Positions 45,701-57,768 of a stretch of DNA of 64,000 nucleotides are shown here, in pieces. Position 1 is the first letter of the stretch, and every line of letters starts with the position of its first letter. The translations under genes were made by a program, and so were the position numbers. The notes under the pieces were generated by a model, which saw nothing but the letters and a program-made list of their open reading frames with translations, did not search any database and had not been told where the DNA came from. Source of the DNA: Malus domestica (taxonomy: Eukaryota; Streptophyta; Magnoliopsida; Rosales; Rosaceae); the NCBI RefSeq assembly GCF_042453785.1, contig NC_091665.1:24457501-24521500 (forward strand). The letters run 5' to 3'.

Positions 45701-45806
45701 CGACTTTAGCTTGAAGAAGAACTCGTTTTCCTTCCTTCTTTCGTTGTTTCGCACTATGTGCAAGGGGGGTGTCATTCTGTGTGCTGTGGCTTCCTTCGCT
45801 TCCCAT
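39798..45806 (-). pseudogene. gag-pol polyprotein of the Tat element, one in-frame stop
   Basis: From ATG 45806 the minus-strand frame is 2,003 codons to the stop at 39798, interrupted only by TGA at 41726-41724. In order: N-terminal coiled coil; Gag core (about 44.9-44.4 kb); Cys/His cluster (about 43.97 kb); aspartic protease motif DTGAS (about 43.6 kb); reverse transcriptase with YVDD (about 42.38 kb); RT-linked RNase H; the TGA; a second RNase H (YVDGSS, about 41.49 kb); integrase with H..H..C..C and the acidic triad region (from VDYFTKW, about 40.57 kb). There is no chromodomain. The frame is unbroken upstream to 45926, but the MGSEG start is preferred. The single stop would remove the second RNase H and integrase unless read through. 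Confidence 0.92.
41724..41726 (-). other. Single premature TGA in pol
   Basis: The frame reads ...AAT CAC CCT CTT TGA CAG ATA CTC... and is open on both sides in the same frame. Related elements usually have an arginine here, so a C-to-T change at a methylated CpG is a likely cause (inference). Confidence 0.9.
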
Positions 45807-45900
45807 GTTGGAGAGGGATGCCTGGTCAAAAGAAAGTGTACGAATGATAGAAACCAGCTTGACACAGCTGAAGAGAGTAGGAATAAGTGTCGTTTCCCAC

Positions 45901-45911
45901 AGACGGCGCCA
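45901..45911 (-). promoter_or_regulatory. Primer-binding site (TGGCGCCG type)
   Basis: The minus strand reads TGGCGCCGTCT two bases inside the 5' LTR. The first eight bases match the complement of the 3' end of plant tRNA-Asp; the match beyond is weaker, so the primer tRNA is uncertain. Confidence 0.75.
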
Positions 45912-45913
45912 AA

Positions 45914-46431
45914 TGTTGATGCACAAAACCGGAGGTCTTGGAACAACAGAAAGTGTCAGGTTTTGTGACCTTCGCTTGGTTGCTTGGTTGCTTCAGTCAC
46001 TAGTGAGGATAAGTACGTAAATGAATAGAGACAGAGAAGCAAACACAGGATGTACGTGGTTCACCCAGATTGGCTACGTCCACGGAGTAGAGGAGTTCTT
46101 ATTAGTAGTGAAGGGCTTACACAAGTACAAAGGATCAAGCTCTCAATTTAGTGAGTTCTTGTGAATGATTTAACACAAAATGGCATTAGGCAATATTGTG
46201 GGGGAATGACCCCTATTTATAGAAAAACTTGTAGCTTTGTCACATTGACATGTGTCATGTTGTGATTGGTTCTTGATGTCGACACGTGCTGCGCTCTGAT
46301 TGGCTTCTAATCTTGACACGTGTCGAGTAGTGATTGGCCTCCTGGTCGGAGGGGAACTCTTCTGGGTCCTTGACAGTATAGCGTTGGCCGGTGCTCGGTA
46401 GTTTCGGGATTGGTCAAGTATGGTACAAACA
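45914..46431 (-). repeat. 5' LTR of the Tat element
   Basis: It is 518 bp, apparently identical to 31164-31681, and adjoins the primer-binding site. It is followed by the GTACT duplication. Confidence 0.95.
46213..46222 (-). promoter_or_regulatory. LTR TATA box
   Basis: The minus strand reads CTATAAATAG, a consensus plant TATA box, in the sense orientation of gag-pol. Transcription would start about 30 bp further (near 46185). The same box is at 31463-31472 in the other LTR. Confidence 0.75.
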
Positions 46432-46436
46432 GTACT

Positions 46437-48000
46437 AAATGACATTTGGTAATTATTTTATTACATAACAGGGGTACATTAAAAATAAAAAATTGAATAA
46501 CTTTTACGTTTAAAAAATGAGTATATTTTATATTAAACATCGGTACAATCCGCATATAACAAAGTGGTAATATTTAACATGAAAAAGATTTAAAAAAATA
46601 TATATGGATAGAACTAAAAGTTTAAAAATATGGGGCACAAAAAGAAATTAAAATATATTAGTACAAGTTAAAATTAAAAAATAAAATTGTTAAAGGTTGC
46701 AAAAATGATTGCAATAAAAAAATGGGTACAAATTAAAATAGAAATATGATACAAAATTTAGCCATAAATATGAGTATATCAAATGCAATGTTTCTTATTA
46801 ATAACTGAATATGTTTGGAAATAGTTAAATAATTTTAATTATAAAATTTAGATTTTTAAATGTTTTATCATTTAAATAATGACATGGATACAAATCAAAG
46901 GACCTTGAACAAAAATGAAAAATGAATAAGATTTCAATCAATGAAATAAAAAAATTCAAGGACGAGAATCTAATTTCTTTTATTCTAAATTACTCTAATT
47001 TAAAGATAGGAGAATTGATGCTTAAGTGCAATAGAATGGGTATACTGTCTTGACCAACTACGTAAAATTTCAAATTCATATATGCAAAAGTGACTTGTCT
47101 TTAGAAATTAGAACTGATTTACGTGTGTAAATATGTGTAAGCTGAGGCATGTTCCACCTTTAACTGAGATATAGTTTGTAGAGTCATGCATTGTATGAAC
47201 TCAAAGGCATACGAACAAATCCAATGGCTCCTAAGAAATATTACAGACAATCGTCTAAATGCAAGTAAGAGATTTTTGACCGTTGATGCATGAGAGTTTA
47301 TAAATGAATCAAACACACAAGTGACGTGCTTAGTACATTTTGTATATAATATACATAATGTTCTAACTAATTGACCTAACCTACATCTATCATCAATAAA
47401 CTGATCTTACCTAATTCTACGTCTGAAACATTTCTTTAGCTTACAAGTCTCTACCTTCCTATTATTATACTGGTAAAAGTGAACCAATTAATATCTTCAA
47501 TTAGAAATTATATACAAGTATGACTTGATACTATTTATTTAAAAATAATTTTTTATAAAGTTATAATTTTAGACGAAATTATATTTAATCATTTCGATTG
47601 AAAGTGACCTTACTAAGTAGGAAGAGTATCAATAGCCTGTCCAAACTAGGAAGCTGCAGTGGGCCCCAACCAGCTGTCCAAATCACCCACGTGGAGAGGA
47701 TGGATGCCCAATCTTGTTGGACACTTGTGTCAGTCTTTTTGTTGTCTTTCACATTATTCCCATTATTACCACACACCAAAAATAAAAAAATACAATTGTA
47801 TTTAAATTTGCAATTAAATAATTTTAATTTCGTAATTCCGTTGAATCAATTTTAATTTCATAATTTCGTTAAATTAAATTTTAACGACATAAATTTTTTA
47901 ATTTAATGAATTTAATTTTAATTTTATAATTTTAATTAATCAAATTTCAATAACACGGATTCTTTAAAATTTTGAAGAAGGGGATTGGAAAGGATTGCTT
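46437..48000. other. AT-rich intergenic DNA upstream of V-ATPase B
   Basis: The first ~450 bp are A-rich with repeated GGTACA-like words. The rest is AT-rich with no gene. The segment ends in the promoter of the V-ATPase gene. Confidence 0.5.
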
Positions 48001-48154
48001 TCCATTATTTATGTATCACTGAATTTCTAATTTATTTATTTTTCTAGTCCATCAGATATTCAGATCTCACTCTTTCTAATTCGTCTTCCTCCTCCGTTCT
48101 GCTCCACTCTCTCTCTCTTCCGCTTGGCTCCGCGCGCTCCAGATCGAAAAGTAG

Positions 48155-48860
48155 GTACGCTTTCAGATCCGTACGCAAGTATCAGCCGCTTGATCGCAGT
48201 TTTACTTGATTCAATTTGACTTTAACCGTCTGATCGTCGACTCCAAAAGGCGCAAACTTCACTTGATTGAAGACCGCGTTCATCGAATTGTTGTTGCAGA
48301 TCCAAATTTGGTTATTTTTAACCAAGTATTGGAATCAGCAATTGGCTTTATTTTTGTTTATCTTTAGCTGTTTTGAATCAATTTTGAGGCTTGTTTGGTT
48401 GCTGAGAAAATTGATGGTAATGAAGAATAGCGGAATGTCAAAGATTATAGTTTTCGTTGTTTTGATTCGGAGAAACTCTACCGTACAGTTACCTGAACTT
48501 TGTCAAGTATTTAGACATGTTGGATTAATGCAATTCAGTGATTTATTGTGTTTTTCTGATTATTTTTAGTGTTACATTATTTTCCCCCAGCAGCCAAACA
48601 GAAAGTAAAAGACTTTGAAATTTTTTATTTTTTAATATTTTCTGTTCTCATTAACCTGCGTGCCCCTAGTGATAATTAAGCACAATCGTATTGATATGAT
48701 CTAAATCTTCACTCATTTGGTTCGACTAATTGGAAATTTAACTTTAGGAAGTGGTGTTAGTTGTCATCTTACAGATTTGGTTTCAGAATTCGCAGTTCAT
48801 TTGGATGGCTTCTATTGGTTTTTTGTTCGTAATTGCTGATAATTTTTCTTTTTCATGAAG
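48155..48860 (+). other. Probable 5'-UTR intron of V-ATPase B
   Basis: A pyrimidine-rich leader (about 48060-48154) ends at GTACGC, and an acceptor TTTTCATGAAG ends at 48860, seven bases before the ATG. This is the usual place for a leader intron in this gene; it is inferred from splice signals only. Confidence 0.5.
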
Positions 48861-48867
48861 ATTGCAA

Positions 48868-51800
48868 ATGGCTGTTTCACAAAACAATCACGACATGGAC
48901 GAGGGAAACCTAGAGGTCGGAATGGGTAAGTCTTGGACTGGTTTACTTCATACTTTTGTGGTAGACAGGGTGAAGTAATTTGATGAGGTAATAGCTATAG
49001 TGGGCATGCAGTTTTTGGTCAAAACTCATTAGTCGTAATGAAATCAATATGAGTCAGATGTCAAACTCTTCAAATATGTCCTGTTAGAAAGTCTTAGCAT
49101 TGCGATGATTGTTTTATGGAGTGTTACACTTACATTAATGGTGTCAAGTTTGACATTTTCACCTTACATTGACATTGCAGAATACAGAACTGTGTCTGGT
49201 GTGGCCGGACCTCTGGTTATCCTTGAAAAAGTTAAGGTAGGTTATCCGCTCTCTTACTCATTTAAAATGTTTTTAAGCTTTCTCAACAGGGAATTTGTCC
49301 TCTTCAGAATCAAAAACTAATGTATACTCTTAAACTGCCCCAGGGACCTAAGTTTCAAGAGATTGTTAATATTCGTTTGGGAGATGGAACAACTCGACGT
49401 GGTCAGGTCCTGGAAGTTGATGGAGAGAAAGCTATTGTACAGGTGACTGCTGTGTAATGATTATTGGTTTCTTGTGGTTTTGCCCCATCATATCATTCTG
49501 GCATAGGTGCATAATTTTGAGAATTTGTAGTTTTGGGGGCTTGTGTGCATCTTCTGGGACAGCAGCTGTTTTGATTGTCTTAACCTTTTTAAATAATAGC
49601 ATCATTAGGTTTTCTGCAATGTGCTTATTATTTTGACCGTTTACACAATCAATTTATATGCTGCCAGGTTTTCGAAGGAACATCTGGAATTGACAACAAG
49701 TACACTACTGTGCAATTCACAGGAGAGGTATTAAACCCTCTAATTATATTCTTCCTTCATTGAATTGCGGAATCAAGAATAAATATATATTCTGACATGA
49801 ACCGTAGAACCAATTATGCTGTTTTGACCCTCCCCCTTGCATATTTGTCAGGTTTTGAAAACTCCAGTCTCACTTGACATGCTTGGGCGCATCTTTAATG
49901 GCTCTGGGAAGCCCATTGATAATGGCCCCCCTATTTTGCCTGAGGCTTACCTAGACATATCTGGTGTGTTATTTGTTTCAATGAAAATAAGTTATGCTCC
50001 AAGTTTCTTTGCATTAACATGCGTGTCAATCTATTGTTTGTCATCTCCAGGGAGTTCTATTAATCCTAGTGAGAGAACATATCCTGAAGAAATGATTCAG
50101 ACTGGAATTTCTACTATTGATGTCATGAACTCCATTGCTAGAGGACAAAAAATCCCCCTTTTCTCTGCTGCTGGTCTTCCTCATAATGAAATAGCTGCTC
50201 AGATATGTCGCCAGGCCGGTTTGGTCAAGCGGTTGGAGAAATCTGAGAGTCTTCTTGACGCTGGGGTATGCTTTATGCTAAATATATATATATATTTTTA
50301 GCCAGCAGAGATCACATATATCTACTATTTTCATGTTCGACAGTCTTAAGTGCATGTGTAACATTATTTTACAAATAGCCAAATTATTATGGCAAAACAT
50401 CTTTGATTTCAAAACGAAATTCATTTACATTTAGTCATTTGATAAGATATTAATCTTGATGATTCTAGTACATTGGAACTCCTAGTTAAATGAGTAAGTA
50501 CTAGAAAAGAGCCTGCTCAGCTTGCTCGAAATAGTTTGAGCGCTTCACTAAAAATTTTGATTTGGGCCTCTTTATGTTTTTAAGTTTTATATTTTCGCAG
50601 AAATTTGAAGAAAAAGTAATTGCAAACAAAACAAAGCAACAGCTAGAAAATAAATAACAGTAATAGGCTCCTTTTGCTTTTCAAGTTAATGGATTATTGT
50701 ACATGGATAGGTGCTTGATTTATCACAAATTATCATTGTCTTCTAGCATTCATGTGACTAACCTACATTGTGAAATTACAGGACGTAGAAGACGACAACT
50801 TTGCCATTGTGTTTGCAGCTATGGGAGTAAATATGGAGACTGCACAGTTCTTTAAGCGTGATTTTGAGGAAAATGGTTCAATGGAGAGAGTGACCCTTTT
50901 TCTGAATCTGGTATATTATGAAGTGAACATATGAAGCGTTTCATGATATGTTTGTAACTTTTTTTCTTTTCAAATATCTCATGAGATTTCTATTTAGCCT
51001 AAATGTGTTTTCTGCCATTTTCTTCTACAGGCAAATGACCCTACAATTGAACGCATTATTACTCCTCGTATTGCTCTTACTACTGCAGAATATTTGGCAT
51101 ATGAATGTGGGAAGCACGTTCTTGTCATTCTCACAGATATGAGTTCTTATGCTGACGCTCTTCGTGAGGTAACATGAAAAAGTTTCTAATTATGAATTCA
51201 CAAATTACGTGCCTCATTTTCATCTTCGTTCTTATATTAATTCCATGACACAAACTGCTGATTGCTACTGCAGGTGTCTGCTGCCCGAGAGGAAGTGCCG
51301 GGAAGGCGTGGATACCCTGGGTACATGTATACTGATCTGGCACAAATCTATGAGCGTGCTGGACGAATTGAAGGGCGAAAAGGCTCTATTACCCAAATTC
51401 CAATTTTAACTATGCCAAATGATGGTAATGCTTGTTGTTACATGTTGATGGTCTCATATCATGCATCCAAGTGATATTCCTTAACTCAATCTTTAATTTC
51501 TTTATCTGCCCAGATATTACCCACCCCACTCCAGATCTTACTGGATATATTACTGAGGGACAGATATACATTGACAGGCAGCTCCACAACAGACAGGTTA
51601 CTAAAATTTTATCATTTTTCATTGGATTAAGAAACAAGGTCTTGAGTATCTGCTCATGGTCATGCATTCAGAATGCAAATCACAATACAACATTCGGCAT
51701 GGTTTAATTCAAGGGAATTTACCATGGTTTTATCGTTTGTATTCCCATGGCCTTAGGACTTCTTTCATCAAGGTTTAATTTGATGAAATTGTTGTTGCGG

Positions 51801-52639
51801 TTGCTGCTGTATCAGTCCATTAAAAAAACTATGATTTAGCTTGATACTAAATCAAGGTAATTAATGATGCTTGTAGAAAGTTGGCTCTCTATGTTTGGTA
51901 AAAGTCCAAAGAGGTGGTAACGATCAGATATGTGGAGATTATAAATGAACTGAACTAACTATTAAGTTCTTTAACCTGTGCAGATATACCCACCAATCAA
52001 TGTCCTTCCATCACTATCTCGTCTGATGAAGGTAATGATACATTGATGTCAACTCTAAAGATAGAGAGCCTTTTCATCCTCCTACAATAATGGGGGTTAA
52101 AATAAAATTGTTGGCTATAATTGCAGAGTGCTATTGGTGAAGGCATGACTCGCCGGGATCATTCTGATGTATCAAATCAGGTTTGTTTGGGGTTCCCTGG
52201 TAGTATCTATTTTAATCTGTCTTCACTTAAAAGCCTTCTAATCTTTCCCTCTCATGCAATGTTTGACTTTCAGTTATATGCAAATTATGCTATTGGGAAG
52301 GATGTCCAGGCAATGAAAGCTGTGGTCGGAGAAGAAGCACTTTCCTCGGAGGACTTGGTAATATTTCCCATATGCTTATTGAGAATGCTTCTGTTTATTA
52401 GCAATCACCTTCTGGAAGAAATTGATTTGATTTTTCTTTTGAATGAAACACAGCTATACCTGGAGTTCTTGGACAAATTTGAGAAGAAGTTTGTGTCCCA
52501 AGGAGCCTATGACACCCGTAACATCTTCCAGTCCCTTGATTTGGCATGGACGTTGCTGCGAATCTTCCCCCGTGAGCTTCTCCACCGTATACCTGCGAAG
52601 ACCCTTGACCTGTTCTACAGCAGAGATGCAACTAATTGA
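48868..52639 (+). CDS. VHA-B: V-type H+-ATPase subunit B
   Basis: Fourteen coding exons join in phase to 490 aa: 48868-48925, 49181-49236, 49344-49442, 49668-49727, 49852-49963, 50051-50265, 50782-50910, 51031-51168, 51274-51424, 51514-51596, 51984-52031, 52127-52180, 52274-52357 and 52454-52639. Subunit B is the non-catalytic nucleotide-binding partner of subunit A in the V1 head, acting at the tonoplast and endomembranes. The beta-barrel start ([20 protein letters not shown]), the central block [64 protein letters not shown] and the end [15 protein letters not shown] are all present. Length matches plant homologues (about 486-489 aa); a small LLDAGDVEDDN segment at the exon 6/7 junction is slightly longer than usual. 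No break was seen. Confidence 0.97.
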
Positions 52640-53060
52640 TGGAGTTCAGAGATCCCCGTTTGTCGAAGTTCTTCAGCCTATTTAGCCATCAATGAGCTCT
52701 GCAATTCGTTTATTGATTCTCTGCCCGCCTAGGTTTGCATCTCTTCTTTCCCGGCATATATAATAAAGGTTGCGGTCGGTTCAAGTCCCTCAAAGGTCTT
52801 GGCTAGTCCAGATTTTATTTCAATGAGCACGTTCAGAGATCTTGTAGCGCTTTGTATTTTCGTTTCTCATTTGTTAGTTGGTCACCCAGTTGTTGTTTGA
52901 TTATGCTTTTTTCCTCCCCAAGTGAAAGTTTCGGAAACAGTCGAGGCCATCTAGGATCCAAAAAGCCCCTTCAGTAGTATATATTTGCTTTGTTTCAAGA
53001 CCCCTATTATTTATTTTGTAATCTGTCATTTTTGCTTCTTATTAAATATTTCCTCTGACT
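52640..53060 (+). other. V-ATPase B 3' UTR
   Basis: It follows the TGA stop. ATAATAAAGG at about 52760 and TTATTAAATA near 53040 are candidate polyadenylation signals. Confidence 0.5.
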
Positions 53061-54384
53061 TTGATGTCTTGTCATTTCTTACATTCAAGTTCGAACCTCT
53101 ATAGATTAGAGAGAGCTTAGGATATTATTGCCCTAGTGAGAGAAAAAAAGGCCAAAAAAAATTAAAATTTATGCTTGCCCTTAGATCTACTCCAACACTT
53201 GGAATAAAACTCAAATTTTAGGTTCTAAACTTGCTCCAACTCTTAGGGCAAATATGAGTTTTAATCCAAAAATTATTTATGGGGCAAATTAGCCTAAGAT
53301 TTCCCCGGGTTAGTGAGGCTAGGCCATCATATATGTGTACATTTTTTCTTTTTATATTTATAAATTCATTGAATCTAACGGCTAAGGTTTAATATGATCA
53401 AATTCAACGGTAAAAAAATGATCTAACGGTCAAATTTTAAATCTAACGGCTAAAGTAATTAAAAAAAATTCTTTTATGTGTTTCATATTCTTTCATAGTG
53501 TTTCATGAGTTTTATGGTATCAGTTTAGTATTTTTCAATACTTATCGGAATCTAAATATTTTTAGGTTAAAATGTTCATAAAATTAAATTAGGATAGACT
53601 ACATATTTTTTTTCTTTTTAAAAAGTTACTTTAAGAAAAAAATTATCTTAAATTCATTCTTTAATAATTTCGTGTTAAAAATTTAACCCACAAGGATTGG
53701 AGGAGAAAAATTATTTCTGGGTTAAAATTTTTTTAGTTTGAACTTAAGGGTTGGAAATGGTCTAGAAGGGCTAAAAGTGCTTAGTGCTGGGTCTAATAAG
53801 GTCCTTACTCCTTTCTATAAAAGTTTTGTTGCTTTTAAGTTTTCAGCAAAAGTGCTTATAAGCCGAAGCGGTTACACAGAATAATAACGGTACGACAAAA
53901 GACAAGAGCCTGGGTAGTGTGGAAGCAGCAGTTACATATTCTCCATTTCAGATCATGGTAAAATACGGAATGGATATAAAAAACGTGGATTATTCAGCAA
54001 CTTTGCTAAAATAGTACTTTGAAAAATTTGGCCTTTTTTTTAAAAATTTTAATATTTTATTTATCATTTCTTCAATAATATGCTACATATGCATATAAAA
54101 AACATGAATTTTATGTGTCAAAATAACGTGTAACAAACGTACAAGATACATATACACATGTATAATACATTGGAGTTTTAAAAAAACATGCAATTTAACT
54201 AATACTTAAACGTGTACGGAAAAGCAGAAGTATTACTGAAAAATATGCACATATGCGTATAATACACATATTCACTAATTATGCTTCAGATACACATTAA
54301 TCAATCAATCTTGCATTTTTTTTTTCTAGTAGAGGTCGCATTAATCTAATCAATCACTAATTATGCTTCAGATACACATTAATT
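53061..54384. other. AT-rich intergenic DNA
   Basis: Between about 53190 and 53830 the words CTCCAAC, AAGGGTTGGA and GGGCAAAT occur in both orientations, which suggests a decayed inverted-repeat element; its ends could not be set. No gene was seen. Confidence 0.45.
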
Positions 54385-54385
54385 A
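54262..54385 (+). repeat. Direct repeat flanking the SINE start
   Basis: A ~29-bp phrase, CACTAATTATGCTTCAGATACACATTAAT, hereafter split as CACTAATTATGCTTC and AGATACACATTAAT, occurs at about 54274 and again at 54355. The word TAGAGGTCGCA occurs after each copy, first in the short form at 54334 and then as the real SINE start. Confidence 0.8.
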
Positions 54386-54560
54386 GAGGTCGCACTTGGT
54401 GCGATGGCAAGTGCCTTCGCCCATGAGCGGTAGGTCTCGAGTTCGAGACTTGGGAGCAGCCTCTCCATAAATGGGGGTAAGGCTAGCCGACATTCACCTC
54501 TCCCAGACCCTGCGTAAAGCGGGAGCCTGCACTGGGTACGACCCTTTTTAGTACCCCAGT
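54385..54560 (+). mobile_element. tRNA-derived SINE, Au-like
   Basis: It begins AGAGGTCGCACTTGG and ends in ACCCTTTTT. An A-box-like TGGTGCGATGGCAAG and a B-box-like GAGTTCGAGAC lie near the start, as in a tRNA-derived RNA polymerase III promoter. The tail CCCAGACCCTGCGTAAAGCGGGAGCC, here named by its parts CCCAGACCCTG and GCGGGAGCC, resembles the plant Au SINE family. No coding. Confidence 0.78.
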
Positions 54561-54886
54561 AAAAACAATATATATACTCTATACTGTTTTTCCTTCCATT
54601 TTCTACCATCGGAACTCAAATAGATGCTAAACAAACGGTATCAAAATAGTACACAATGTGTTTCCAGTTTGAATCTCAGTGGTAGCAGAAAGGTTGCTGC
54701 AATTTCCTTGTTAATCATCTCTACAACACCCAGACCCAGAAATTTAAACGACCCGACGCTGCTATTCTTCTTCCTCTTCCTCTTCTTTTTATATACCGTT
54801 CGAGTCTCTTCTGGGATGACAGAAAATAGAGAACCAGGAGGAGCTCAATAAAAACTTCACACGACCAAATGGATCCAATTCACCCC
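54561..54886. other. Intergenic DNA and 3' flank of the DUF616 gene
   Basis: A TTC-rich stretch lies at about 54770-54790. It probably includes the 3' UTR of the minus-strand gene that ends at 54887. Confidence 0.45.
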
Positions 54887-57641
54887 TCAGCCAGCTTTCG
54901 ACGTTCTTGCCACAGGGGGTAGGACAACTGAATCAAGATTTGCAGGGTAAGGAGTCCACAAGCCTAAGCCTCCCCTACTTTCTATCAAACCATTTTTTGC
55001 ATTGGCCTGGTCCCAATCTTTACCCCTATTCGAAATAGTTCCTTTCCCCTTGAGCTGATTCCAACTTGTTACCCACTCTATACGAGAAGAATGCTCCCTT
55101 ATGTGCGGATGCAACACAAACAGGGAATTGTACTCGCAATTCGGAAACATAAAGAACTTAAACAAACCCCCTAACCGGTACACAACATAACCAAAACTCA
55201 GTTGGTCTCTTGGTGTGAAGAGGTGGACCTCATTGAACCACAAGCAGCTAAACAAATTACTCATCGCAGTATGTTCCCGTATGATAATGGCACCCTCTGG
55301 TACATCTGCATACAATAGCTTCCATCAATACTTTTAATAAATAGTATTATACCAATGCATATGTAGATAGTATTAGACATTCACTTTGTCGGCAGGTGCC
55401 TGTAACTTGAAGCAGAGGAGAAAGAAATAAGCAAAACCAACAAATGACACAACTCAAAATCTACGGTGTTCCTTCTTACCACTAACGGTTTTCTTGGTTG
55501 GATCCCATGACTCCAAACCCTCATAACGATAAATTTTCATGTGTAGATCAATAAGAGGTCGAGCATATCGCTTCCTCCGCTTGTTTGCATCAGCCTCCTC
55601 GTATATACTGTGATGGTGCTTGTGCTGAGAAATGGCAAATGTATGCTTCCCACGCCATAAATATCTGCAAATCAAATTAGATCCCTTGATAATAGCTATA
55701 TGCGCACAAACAAATATAGAGAATGAGAAAGATAGAGTCGATTTATTACCTTTCTAAAATTTGCAGTGGATCAACCATGAGCTCCATTTTACCATCGATC
55801 CAAATGCTATACTGTGCGTTAGGGTACAAGCGGTGGGTTAATATCTTGGGGACCTTCCCATTCCTTCTTGGTTCATCATATGGTGGATGCTTCAACAAAA
55901 CAAGACGCCAGATACCAACCCATTTTCCCCCATCATTATCCTCTCTGACAGTGACATTTTCCTTGATAAAATTAAGAGATGTTTCATCGACCGCCATGAG
56001 AAAACAGAAGAGCTTCTTAGAACGAGGACTTAAATCTGAAGGTTGATGGGGTACATCATAACCATCAAAAATGCCTGATGCAACCACAAACCTACATTTC
56101 TTGGCATATTTGATGTCTGCAGGAGCCATTTCAGCACCACCGTTTCGAATAAAACCACAGTGCACCTGCAGGATATAGACATCAACCAACTCACAATGGA
56201 GAATGGAAAAAGTAACACTCTTAAACAGACAGAAAAAGAACAATTCAATAAATAGGAAAGGGAAACACTACATTAAGTTGACAATTTTCTCCATATCCAC
56301 CACCATTATTTTCAATTATTTTAACATAAGAAGATGCTAAGGAAGTCGGGGCCCTATAACTCTCTTACTTCTGATACCAAAACAAATAATTAAAGAACAT
56401 GCTTTGACTGAAGATAACAGAGTATTGATGTTTGTCCTTACCTTCATGTCTGATTTTAGTCTAAAACTCTCCTCTCTCTGTGCCCAATTTTGATGTCCTC
56501 CGAATAGTGGGGATGACTGAGTTCCTTTGGGCAAAATCTCATCTTCCAAAACATAGGTTAAGTTTTTGACAATTTCATCAGGAGTTCCTCCCTTCGGAAT
56601 TTTTATCTTATCAGGATCACCGACAACAGGAATTGGGCAGCCTATTTGATATGAAAACAAACAACATTATTAAATAAAACTAATAAGTTATCGATAGTTC
56701 AATGTAAAATATTTTAATGTTCTTACGGTGTTGATTTTGTCCTTTTGGTACAAACCCCAGGGAGCCTAACATGGAGAAGACCTTGCTCTCTTTGTTACAC
56801 ATAGCTGCAATTCAAGTGGATCAAAGTACTAAGAACACATATTGGTTTACCTCAAATTAAATGACAGAAACCTTATTTACAAAGCATGCGCTGGTAATAT
56901 TACAAAATTGTATTTAGCAGCTATTGCAAGTTGATTATCTTACTATTGGATCATCGTGGAAACATTTGATACTCACAAGTTGACAACTATGACCCTTCAT
57001 ACTACAGGAAAGTTTAAACCAACAACAGCGATACATTCAGCATTTGTTCATGTATTTCAAGCCAGACCTTTACAGGCTTACTAAAATATGTTACCCAGAC
57101 TCGTACAATTAAGTTTTAATTAAAAAAAAATCATAAAAAAATGTTTTATCACCCATGGTATGCAAAGAATTCCTAAAATCCACTGTTCGATATAGATAAA
57201 ATGTATATGAAGACCAAAAACAGTAGATTTAAACACAAGACTTTGCATTTGTTGGAACAGGGTGCACCAATCAACTAGCCTACTTCAAACATTGGGCATC
57301 GGGGCTGAGCCAAACAGCAACAAAAAACATATCAAGCTCAAGCACTGTATTTATAAAACATGAACTCAAACAAAGAACCCAAAGAACTTAATGCATGGTT
57401 CCAACAGAAAAATTACGATACCTGAGAAGAAGGAGATAGAAGACTGGCAGGACCAAACATGAAATAATGACGCGAGGAGAATTAGCAGCATCCACAAAAT
57501 GCCACCTACAAGAACCAATCGAATAAAGCCCTTCTTCCAAACAATCTTCATGGGATAATCCTGCGGCACTCTTCCCAGAGGAAATCCCTCTTCAACATCT
57601 GCACCACCAGCACCACCAAACATCTTATTCACATTTTTCAT
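54887..57641 (-). CDS. DUF616 (TOD1/MUCI70-type) glycosyltransferase-like protein
   Basis: Minus-strand exons 57642-57422 (ATG at 57641), 56804-56727, 56641-56442, 56165-55750, 55664-55480 and 55305-54887 join in phase to 505 aa. A cytosolic N-terminus is followed by one membrane anchor (about residues 39-63), the layout of a type II Golgi enzyme. The DUF616 region follows (about 165-440), with VHCGFIRNGG, FVVASGIFDGYDVP, HRLYPNAQYSIWIDGKMEL, RGKHTFAISQHKHHHSIYEEA and EGAIIIREHT. Arabidopsis relatives are MUCI70, tied to pectin/mucilage synthesis, and TOD1, reported as an alkaline ceramidase; which activity applies is open. The start is uncertain: see the upstream exon at 57769-57850. No stop or frameshift lies inside the domain. 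Confidence 0.88.
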
Positions 57642-57768
57642 GCTACACAAAATATCCATTTCATCAATCCAAAAATCAATGCTACACCAAAAACCACACA
57701 TCAATATCTTTAGACTCAACAATTAACATGATACAATTCACAATGGGACGACGGTAGGCTTTGCTTAC

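Larger units (their letters stand above)
31164..46431 (-). mobile_element. Ty3/gypsy LTR retrotransposon, Tat lineage, with antisense genes
   Basis: The 15,268-bp element has two 518-bp LTRs in which I saw no difference, TG...CA ends, and a perfect 5-bp target duplication GTACT (31159-31163 and 46432-46436). On the minus strand the order is 5' LTR, primer site TGGCGCCG, Gag, protease, reverse transcriptase, RNase H, a second RNase H, integrase, then about 8 kb of extra sequence and the 3' LTR. The double RNase H (one linked to RT, one of RVT_3 type starting YVDGSS) and absence of a chromodomain are marks of the Tat lineage. The extra 8 kb holds two plus-strand genes and several tandem arrays. 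Identical LTRs imply recent insertion, yet the pol frame has one stop. Confidence 0.95.

Noticed and set aside
54390..54460. A tRNA gene
   Set aside because: A- and B-box-like words are present, but no cloverleaf with acceptor stem and anticodon loop could be drawn; the tail is SINE-like.
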